Part shown: piece after piece, positions 1-5,802 of the stretch
Layout: every line of letters starts with the position of its first letter
Position numbering within the stretch: position 1 is the first letter of the stretch
Origin: Deltaproteobacteria bacterium
Lineage (GTDB): Bacteria; Desulfobacterota; DSM-4660; Desulfatiglandales; B25-G16
DNA length: 13,993 nucleotides
Reading direction: 5' to 3'
NCBI GenBank assembly: GCA_018400255.1
Contig: JAGYMO010000245.1
Location: 1-13,993, forward strand
Made by a program: the position numbers and the translations under genes
Notes under the pieces: model-generated
Told to the model about the DNA's origin: nothing
The model's input: the letters and a program-made list of their open reading frames with translations, nothing else
The model's database searches: none

Positions 1-20
1 GATGTCGCACCACTAAGCCC

Positions 21-83
21 CGCCGTTCGCGAAGCGAATCGGCGAAACCAAATGGTGCCACGGGCTTGCCCGTGGGGCCCCAC
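21..83. repeat. cluster of palindromes (REP-like) ahead of thiL
   Basis: Three palindromic units follow one another. The first pairs CGCCGTTCGC (21-30) with GCGAATCGGCG (34-44), with one bulged base at 39. The second is a perfect 8-bp stem, CCACGGGC (58-65) with GCCCGTGG (68-75). The third is the 12-base palindrome GTGGGGCCCCAC (72-83), which overlaps the second. The block is far more GC-rich than its surroundings and ends just before the thiL ribosome binding site. It resembles dispersed intergenic REP-type elements, but whether it recurs in the genome cannot be seen here. It could also mark the end of an upstream transcript, although no T-run follows. Confidence 0.55.
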
Positions 84-104
84 ATAGTAAGGAGTTGTAC
101 AGAC

Positions 105-1109
105 ATGAAATTGAGTGAAATTGGAGAATTTGGATTTATTGACCGGGTTTCGGCGTTGTTTAAAGATTTGTCGCTGCCCGAATATATTGGAATAGGAGAT
201 GACTGCGCCATCATACCTTATAATGAAGAGGAAGATTATGTTGTTACAACCGATTTATTGATTGAAGATATTCATTTCTTTAAAGATCTCATTGGTCCTG
301 AGCAATTGGGCTATAAATCGCTGGCCGTTAATTTAAGTGATGTTGCGGCGATGGGAGCAAGGCCAATTGGTTCCTTCCTGTCCATTGGCATACACTCTGA
401 TACAGAGTTAGCGTATCTTGATTTATTTTTGAAAGGCTACCGTCAGCTCTCGAAAAAATACCATGTTCCCCTTCTGGGGGGTGATACTACACAATCGGGG
501 AAGCAATTCGTTATTAATGTTGTAGTAATTGGAACATGCAGGAAAGGTGAGGCCCGCCTCCGTTCAATGGCGCAAAATAAGGATTCAATATGTGTAACAG
601 GTCACCTTGGCGATTCCGCGGGGGGACTCGAGGCTTTGTTACGAAAGCTTAGCCAGACGGAACTTACAAAAACATTAATCAGAAGACATAACCTTCCCGA
701 GCCACATGTAAGTGAGGGATTGTGGCTGGCACAACATGAAGGGGTACACGCCATGATGGATATCTCTGATGGGATTTCTTCTGATTTATCTCACATTTTA
801 AGGACCTCAGAAAAGTCTGCGATTGTAGATCTGAACAAAATTCCTGTCTCTGACGAATTAAAAAAAGTAGCTGTTTCACAGGCATGGGATTTGGACAAGC
901 TTGTAACATCAGGAGGTGAAGATTATGTTTTACTGTGCACGATAAAAGATGGCTCCTTTGAGGAAGTCAGTATGGGTTTTAGAGAGGCCTTTGACAGAAA
1001 TTTATTTCAAATCGGTGAGATTGTAGTGGGGGGAAGCGGAATAAACTGGGTGAAAAACGGAAAAAAGGTCTCATTCAACCAACATGGCTTTGACCACTTT
1101 AGCGTCTAA
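105..1109 (+). CDS. thiL: thiamine-monophosphate kinase ThiL
   Basis: ATP-dependent cytosolic kinase that phosphorylates thiamine monophosphate to thiamine diphosphate, the last step of cofactor synthesis. The 334-residue product is normal length for ThiL. It shows the family's metal and nucleotide motifs: GIGDDCA (29-35), TTDLLIEDIHF (48-58), NLSDVAAMGARP (76-87), LLGGDTT (123-129), MMDISDGISSDL (217-228) and TSGGEDY (268-274). The start at 105 is chosen because TAAGGAG (88-94) sits about ten bases upstream and ThiL proteins typically begin with a short segment such as MKLSEIGEFG. Reading the frame further upstream would enter the palindrome cluster. The gene converges on cimA with 67 bases between stop codons. 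No thiamine riboswitch is visible in the short upstream sequence available. Confidence 0.95.
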   Translation: MKLSEIGEFGFIDRVSALFKDLSLPEYIGIGDDCAIIPYNEEEDYVVTTDLLIEDIHFFKDLIGPEQLGYKSLAVNLSDVAAMGARPIGSFLSIGIHSDTELAYLDLFLKGYRQLSKKYHVPLLGGDTTQSGKQFVINVVVIGTCRKGEARLRSMAQNKDSICVTGHLGDSAGGLEALLRKLSQTELTKTLIRRHNLPEPHVSEGLWLAQHEGVHAMMDISDGISSDLSHILRTSEKSAIVDLNKIPVSDELKKVAVSQAWDLDKLVTSGGEDYVLLCTIKDGSFEEVSMGFREAFDRNLFQIGEIVVGGSGINWVKNGKKVSFNQHGFDHFSV

Positions 1110-1176
1110 CTAATAAAAAAGCATGTAGCTCTATTCATTCCTTAAACCTGCTGCCTGAAATGCAGCGAATTAATTG

Positions 1177-2751
1177 TTACCTCATAGTTTCCTTGTTAAG
1201 CTTAAAATAGATGCTGTCCACTAAGGCCTGCCAGCTCGCCTCGATAATATTTTCGGAAACGCCTACGGTATTCCAAATATCCTTGCCGTCTCGTGATTCA
1301 ATCAAGACCCGAACCTTTGCCGCTGTGCCGGCACTTCCCTCTAATACTCTAACCTTAAAATCCACCAATCTCATCTCACTGACCGCAGGATAGAATTTCT
1401 GGAGGGCCTTTCGAAGGGCATTGTCAATGGCATTTACAGGACCATTTCCCTCGGCTGCTGTGATCTCTTCCTCTTTGCCTACTGATATCTTGATGGTTGC
1501 CTGTGAGTTTGTCTGGCCGTTTCTGTCTTTTTCATTTATTACCCTGAGAAAGAGTAGCGAAAACGGCTCCTCGAATTGACCTGTAGTTTTCTTAATAAGT
1601 AGTTCTAGCGATCCCTCGGCTGTGTCAAACTGGTAGCCCAGATCCTCCATTCTTTTGATTTCCTTCACAATCTCTCTGCTGCCATAACCGTTACCGCCCA
1701 AAGAAATGCCCATTTCATTCGCCTTATAATCTATGTTGCTTTTCCCCGAAAGGTCGGAAACAAGCACCCGTCTTTTGTTTCCCACTACCCCAGGCTCAAT
1801 ATGCTCGTACGCCAGGGGTTTTTTCAGTATTGCGCTTACGTGGACTCCGCCCTTGTGAGCGAATGCACTGCGCCCCACAAACGGCCTTTCATTAAGGGGC
1901 GGGATGTTTGCGATATCACTTACATATCTTGAGACCTCTGTGAGAAGGGTAAGTTTTGAGCCGTCAATACATCTCCTGCCCATTTTAAGAATTAGATTTG
2001 GTATTATAGCCGTAAGATCTGCATTTCCGCAGCGTTCGCCATATCCATTTATTGTTCCATGTACAATAGTGGCACCAGCCTCAATGGCGGCAAGGCTATT
2101 AGCCACGGCTAGGCCGCAGTCATTATGCGCATGGATACCGAGTGTGATATCGGGAAACAAACTCCTCACCTCTTCAACAATAGTTTTTATCTTACCTACC
2201 ATTGATCCCCCATTGGTATCGCAGAGTACAATGCTATCAGCGCCTCCGGAGAGCGCTGCCCTAATTGTTTCCAGGCAGTACTCCCGGTTCGCCTTATAGC
2301 CATCAAAGAAGTGCTCTGCATCGTAGAAAACGTCCTTACCCATTGATTTAAGATAGGCTATAGAGTCGGATATCATGGAAAGGTTTTCCTTTAGCGAGAT
2401 GCCAAGAATTGCAGTGACGTGAAGGTCCCAGCTCTTTCCGAATATTGTTACACTTTGTGTTTCTGCCTCAAGGAGGGCCTCAAGGTTAGTGTCCTGTTTG
2501 GGAGTTGTACCAGGTCTTCTTGTGCTTCCAAAGGCAGTTATAGAGGTATGTTCAAGCCGTAGATTTTTGGCCAACTGAAAAAAGCGTATATCCCTTGGAT
2601 TAGACCCGGGCCATCCTCCTTCTACGTAATGAATACCTAATTCCGCCAGTCGTTTAGCTATGCGCAGCTTTTCCTCAGCCGAAAAGCTTATCTGCTCGCC
2701 CTGAGTGCCGTCTCGGAGCGTGGTGTCGTAGATAAGTATCTCTTTCTCCAT
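1177..2751 (-). CDS. cimA: (R)-citramalate synthase CimA
   Basis: Condenses acetyl-CoA with pyruvate to give (R)-citramalate, the entry to the threonine-independent route to 2-oxobutyrate and isoleucine. The 524-residue length suits the citramalate synthase branch of the isopropylmalate/homocitrate synthase family. The N-terminal TIM-barrel carries DTTLRDGTQGE (9-19), with the metal and catalytic residues, and the metal-binding HxH in GIHAHNDCG (205-213; H207 and H209). GYGERCGNADL (236-246) is also conserved. The C-terminal part (about 400-515) corresponds to the allosteric LeuA dimerisation domain, where isoleucine usually binds. The start is supported by AAGAGG about nine bases upstream. 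No other isoleucine or leucine gene is adjacent. A promoter, leader ORF and terminator upstream suggest attenuation control. A homocitrate or isopropylmalate synthase role is less likely because the protein aligns end to end with CimA-type enzymes, judged from memory. Confidence 0.92.
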   Translation of the reverse strand: MEKEILIYDTTLRDGTQGEQISFSAEEKLRIAKRLAELGIHYVEGGWPGSNPRDIRFFQLAKNLRLEHTSITAFGSTRRPGTTPKQDTNLEALLEAETQSVTIFGKSWDLHVTAILGISLKENLSMISDSIAYLKSMGKDVFYDAEHFFDGYKANREYCLETIRAALSGGADSIVLCDTNGGSMVGKIKTIVEEVRSLFPDITLGIHAHNDCGLAVANSLAAIEAGATIVHGTINGYGERCGNADLTAIIPNLILKMGRRCIDGSKLTLLTEVSRYVSDIANIPPLNERPFVGRSAFAHKGGVHVSAILKKPLAYEHIEPGVVGNKRRVLVSDLSGKSNIDYKANEMGISLGGNGYGSREIVKEIKRMEDLGYQFDTAEGSLELLIKKTTGQFEEPFSLLFLRVINEKDRNGQTNSQATIKISVGKEEEITAAEGNGPVNAIDNALRKALQKFYPAVSEMRLVDFKVRVLEGSAGTAAKVRVLIESRDGKDIWNTVGVSENIIEASWQALVDSIYFKLNKETMR

Positions 2752-2779
2752 ATTTTTGTCCCTCTTAAACTTATTATAA

Positions 2780-2815
2780 AAAAACCGTTATCAGATAAGC
2801 CTGATAACGGTTTTT
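2780..2815 (-). terminator. intrinsic terminator/attenuator in the cimA leader
   Basis: A perfect 15-bp inverted repeat (2780-2794 and 2801-2815) with a six-base loop. The stem is AAAAACCGTTATCAG paired with CTGATAACGGTTTTT. Read in the cimA direction, the stem ends in seven T residues (2784 down to 2778), the pattern of a Rho-independent terminator. It lies 28 bases before the cimA start codon and downstream of the promoter and leader ORF, so it would end cimA transcription prematurely unless disrupted. The stem also has five T residues on the + strand, so it could stop transcripts from either side. Confidence 0.85.
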
Positions 2816-2867
2816 AAGGAAACAACGTGGTGCATCATGTAGTTACAAATTAGGTAGTTTCAGGCCT
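2797..2867 (-). promoter_or_regulatory. candidate antiterminator pairing of the cimA attenuator
   Basis: In the cimA-sense RNA, AGGCCUGAAAC (2867 down to 2857, inside the leader ORF) can pair with GUUAUCAGGCUU (2808 down to 2797). This gives eleven pairs with a single bulged A and one G-U. The downstream partner is the first arm and loop of the terminator, so the two structures exclude each other. A ribosome stalled at the Leu codons (2882-2890) would leave 2857-2867 free. A ribosome reaching the stop codon at 2843 would cover it. The pairing is read from the sequence; the regulatory role is inferred. Confidence 0.6.
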
Positions 2868-2953
2868 CCTATCAAAAGAAAGAGCAACAAGGATAGCATG
2901 CCGACCCCTGTTGCTCTGGTAATGCCGATAATTTTTATAAATAACATAGCCAT
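2843..2953 (-). CDS. putative Leu/Ile-rich leader peptide of cimA
   Basis: A 36-codon ORF between the cimA promoter and its attenuator, too short for normal gene calling. It encodes 10 leucines, 5 isoleucines and 1 valine. Two dense stretches are FIKIIGI (5-11) and MLSLLLFLLIGGLKL (19-33), the latter including three consecutive Leu codons TTG-TTG-CTC. Its length, position and composition match regulatory leader peptides of branched-chain amino acid operons, and the product limits isoleucine synthesis just downstream. The ATG at 2953 has no strong Shine-Dalgarno sequence. A second ATG at 2947 and an in-frame GTG at 2968 are alternative starts. The hydrophobic sequence could also be a small membrane protein, but its stop lies 27 bases before the terminator and its 3' part overlaps the antiterminator arm, which favours a regulatory role. 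Confidence 0.65.
   Translation of the reverse strand: MAMLFIKIIGITRATGVGMLSLLLFLLIGGLKLPNL
2881..2917 (-). promoter_or_regulatory. long hairpin over the leader ORF Leu codons
   Basis: In the cimA-sense RNA, AGAGCAACAGGGGU (2917 down to 2904) can pair with AUCCUUGUUGCUCU (2894 down to 2881). This gives fourteen pairs, two of them G-U. The 3' arm contains the TTG-TTG-CTC leucine run of the leader peptide, so a translating ribosome would open it. It is probably the upstream pause or control hairpin of the attenuator. The pairing is visible; the role is inferred. Confidence 0.6.
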
Positions 2954-2992
2954 ATCATTGTCTATCACAATTTTTACTTACAATTAAGGGCA

Positions 2993-3021
2993 TCTTTAAA
3001 TGAATATAATTCATTTGTCAA
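2993..3021 (-). promoter_or_regulatory. cimA promoter with palindromic spacer
   Basis: On the - strand a perfect TTGACA (3021 down to 3016) is followed after 17 bases by TAAAGA (2998 down to 2993), a weak -10. Transcription would begin near 2986, about 33 bases before the leader ORF. The spacer forms an almost complete palindrome, AAATGAAT-TAT-ATTCATTT, with arms at 2998-3005 and 3009-3016 overlapping both hexamers. It may be an operator for an unknown regulator. Confidence 0.6.
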
Positions 3022-3030
3022 GCCTTTTTT

Positions 3031-3697
3031 AAAAGAAGCGTTTTGAAATTTGCTTTCATTCAGCTTTAGAAGTTTTTACTTTACTGCAGTGCCCTTTAAG
3101 AAAACAAGGCGGTGAAATATCAGCAGGAAGTTATCAGGGACCAGTCCCGCCTTTGGCGGGATCAGGGACCAGAAATGAGTGATCAACTTAATGCAATGAT
3201 ACATGGGGCTCCACTGCTAATTGCTGGGCCTTCAGGGTACATCTCACTTCTCTGCCGCAAAAGTTGCGCATCATTATTGTGGAGGACATGTACTTACTCT
3301 GACCTTTAGACTATAAGCATCAGGCGTCCAGGAAAAAGTGAAATGTAGTTTATCTTGCAGCACCATTCGGTGGGCAATGCCGCCCTATTTCTATCAAAGT
3401 ACATTAAACGCGCTTTTTGGATCCCTTCAGCCTTCAGTCTAAACCCCTTCACCCTCACTGCGTAATTGGCCTCAAAAACAGTGAGCATTATAAAAGAGTA
3501 GCATTTGTAGTCCAACTATCATTGCGACGTTTAAAAACTCTATTAAGGACTGTTTTCTGGCTTACGCTGTTCCTCTCTTGTATCTCCTCTATTGCAGACT
3601 TAGTACATTTACAATTTCTTAAACTTGCTGATCCTCAATGTGGCCGAAAATCCCTTTTTTTAGAATCCAGAAGCGTATTTTAAACGGTCCTTTTCAT
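3031..3697. other. gene-free interval with short repeats
   Basis: About 670 bases between the cimA promoter and the end of the ABC exporter operon. Short open frames exist on both strands (for example 3112-3309 and 3306-3515), but none has a convincing start signal, family resemblance or codon pattern. The interval holds a repeat-flanked hairpin (3133-3172), a GC-rich imperfect palindrome near 3368-3385 (GGTGGGC-AAT-GCCGCCC) and a tandem CCTTCAG pair (3424-3437). It may be a decayed gene or insertion that can no longer be recognised. No clear terminator for the ABC operon is visible next to its stop codon at 3698. Confidence 0.6.
3133..3172. repeat. hairpin flanked by 12-bp direct repeats
   Basis: Two exact copies of ATCAGGGACCAG (3133-3144 and 3161-3172) flank a perfect 7-bp hairpin, TCCCGCC (3145-3151), loop TTT, GGCGGGA (3155-3161). 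The last base of the stem is the first base of the second copy, so the unit repeats with a 28-base period. It looks like one and a partial copy of a dispersed intergenic repeat. Confidence 0.6.
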
Positions 3698-5800
3698 TCA
3701 GTTTACTTCGTGCAGCCTGGTTAACTTGAAATATATATTTCCCTTAGATATAAGCTCATCATGTGTGCCCTGCTCAACAATCCGCCCGTGATTTATTACG
3801 AGTATTACATCTGCCTGCCGAATAGTTGATGGCCTGTGCGCTACAATAAGGGTTGTTTGCTTTTTTGAAAGTGCAAAAATAGAGCTTTGTATATATCGCT
3901 CTGTCTCCGGATCTATGCTGGATGTAGCTTCATCTAGAATTAAGAGTTGAGGCCTGTAGGCTAATGCGCGGCTGAGGGCTATAAGTTGACGTTCGCCCGC
4001 AGAAATAGTAGACCCCCCTTCCCTTATTTCATGGTATATCCCGTCTGGTAGTTTATTTATAAATCTATAGGAATTGGCCTGCTTTGTAATATCTTCCAGC
4101 ATCTCCTTTGTTATCTTTTTGTCTCCAAGGGATATATTCTCCGCAATGTCACCAGCAAAGATAAAGACATCCTGCATAACAAGCCCGATGCTGGAACGGA
4201 GTTCGTTTATATCCCATTGCCTTATATCAATGCCATCCAATAGAATGTTCCCCTTCTGGAAATCATAGAATCTTTCGAGAAGACTTATTATTGTTGTTTT
4301 TCCCGATCCGGTAGCCCCGACAAGGGCTACTGTTTGGCCAGGGGTAATCTCAAAGGAAATACCATTAAGGATAGGGTAGTTTTGTTCATAAGAGAAATGA
4401 ACGTTTTTGAACTCCAGGTGCCCTTCTATCCTATCTGGCCTTTTTGTATTTTCTGCCTGTTGCACCACCATTTTTTGTTCCATAAGGCCAAAAATTCTTT
4501 CCATTGATGCCATGGCAGATTGCATGATATTAAATTTTTCCGAAATATCTCTTATGGGCTTAAAGAACATCTGTATGTATCCGATAAATGCCACGAGTGA
4601 CCCAAGGGTGAGCTGATCCTCTATTACCTTCCCGCCCCCATACCAAATTATCAGGCCGACACCAATGGAGGAAAACACCTCCATTGACGGCATAAATACG
4701 GCAAAGATTTTTATCTGCCTCATGCTTGCTTGATAATTCTTTTGATTAATATCCTTGAATTGTCCGAGCTGCGATTTTTCCTGGGCAAAAAGCTGTATAA
4801 TACGTATGCCTGATAGCCTCTCCTGGAGGAACGCGTTTATTGATGCTATGTGCCTTCTTATCTCCCTGAATGCATCTCTCGCCTGATTGCTAAAAAATAG
4901 TGTAAGCCAAAAAACAAAAGGTAACAGGGCAAAAGAAATCACAGCAAGACGCCAGTTTAGATAGATAAGCACTCCTATTATGCCAGACAGGAGAAAAATG
5001 TCCTTAAAGACAGTTATAAGGACAGACTTGAACATTTCATTCAGATTTTCTATATCGTTAGTGACTCTTGTGACAAGCTTTCCTACCGGGTTAGCATTAA
5101 AAAAACTAATGGATGAGCCTTGAATTTTATTAAAGAGGTTCATCCTGATACTATGCATCATATTTTGACCGGATTTTTCGAGAATATAATACTCCCAGTA
5201 GTTCAAAAAAAAGGAGGCACTAATAAGAACGATAAGAAACACGCCTATGGACAATACCCCTTTAAGGTCTTTTTGCTTTAATTCAGATATGGTATCAGGG
5301 GAAAGCCCTTCCAGATCTTTAACAAGTATATATGTCCTTAGGCCATTTTGTTCTATTGCACCATTAGCATCTTTAAAGGCATCCACTTGCCTGAATTTAT
5401 CGGGTATCTTGTAATATTTTTCTTCTCCTATCAGCCCTTTTTCCTGGTATTTCCTAAGGTCTCTAATTTCAATTTTCTTTATTTTTGAATTTGAAATAAA
5501 ACGAGGCGCTTCCCCATTTTCCAAGAGGTGGCGGTATTTTTTATTAAAATCGTCTTTCAGGTTACCTGGGGTCTCAGAGTAGTTGACAGGGTAAACGAAA
5601 GATAAGATGTATTGATCAATAACTATTTTTGGCAGGTATGGTATAGTCAGATCAAAGGCAGTAATAATTAGTGTTAAGAGCAAGGCAACAAAAATAGCCT
5701 TTTTATGCGGTTTTGCATAGGGTATTAGCCTTTTTAGCAGACCAAGGTCATAAATTTTCCCAAGCTGCCCTTCTTCGGTATATCCATAATCAAAATGCAT
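3698..5800 (-). CDS. ABC exporter half-transporter, catalytic-site subunit with large periplasmic insert
   Basis: Second subunit of a heterodimeric ABC exporter (permease fused to ATPase) in the inner membrane; the substrate is unknown (lipid, peptide or drug are typical). It has 700 residues, about 100 more than usual. The excess is a hydrophilic insert at roughly 65-180 between TM1 (33-55) and TM2 (182-200), predicted outside the cytoplasm. The nucleotide-binding domain shows Walker A GATGSGKT (495-502), Q-loop Q543, a deviant signature ISAGERQ (599-605), Walker B LLILDE with catalytic Glu624, and His655 in VAHRPSTI. The start lies two bases after the stop of the partner gene, without a well-placed ribosome site of its own, so translational coupling is likely. 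Gene order and motif pattern resemble YheI/YheH (BmrC/BmrD) type exporters; MsbA-like lipid export is an alternative. Confidence 0.9.
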   Translation of the reverse strand: MHFDYGYTEEGQLGKIYDLGLLKRLIPYAKPHKKAIFVALLLTLIITAFDLTIPYLPKIVIDQYILSFVYPVNYSETPGNLKDDFNKKYRHLLENGEAPRFISNSKIKKIEIRDLRKYQEKGLIGEEKYYKIPDKFRQVDAFKDANGAIEQNGLRTYILVKDLEGLSPDTISELKQKDLKGVLSIGVFLIVLISASFFLNYWEYYILEKSGQNMMHSIRMNLFNKIQGSSISFFNANPVGKLVTRVTNDIENLNEMFKSVLITVFKDIFLLSGIIGVLIYLNWRLAVISFALLPFVFWLTLFFSNQARDAFREIRRHIASINAFLQERLSGIRIIQLFAQEKSQLGQFKDINQKNYQASMRQIKIFAVFMPSMEVFSSIGVGLIIWYGGGKVIEDQLTLGSLVAFIGYIQMFFKPIRDISEKFNIMQSAMASMERIFGLMEQKMVVQQAENTKRPDRIEGHLEFKNVHFSYEQNYPILNGISFEITPGQTVALVGATGSGKTTIISLLERFYDFQKGNILLDGIDIRQWDINELRSSIGLVMQDVFIFAGDIAENISLGDKKITKEMLEDITKQANSYRFINKLPDGIYHEIREGGSTISAGERQLIALSRALAYRPQLLILDEATSSIDPETERYIQSSIFALSKKQTTLIVAHRPSTIRQADVILVINHGRIVEQGTHDELISKGNIYFKLTRLHEVN

Positions 5801-5802
5801 AG

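Noticed and set aside
66..104. A longer thiL start upstream of 105.
   Set aside because: It would encode the palindrome block, and the good ribosome site and family N-terminus both point to 105.
1150..1166. GCTGC/GCAGC hairpin between thiL and cimA as a shared terminator.
   Set aside because: Only five base pairs and no T-run on either strand.
3112..3309. A 65-codon open frame on the + strand.
   Set aside because: It begins at a GTG without a convincing ribosome site, runs through the repeat-flanked hairpin and has no recognisable family or gene-like composition.
3306..3515. A 69-codon open frame on the - strand.
   Set aside because: No ribosome site or family resemblance; it spans the tandem CCTTCAG repeats and the GC-rich palindrome, which explains segments such as GFRLKAEG.
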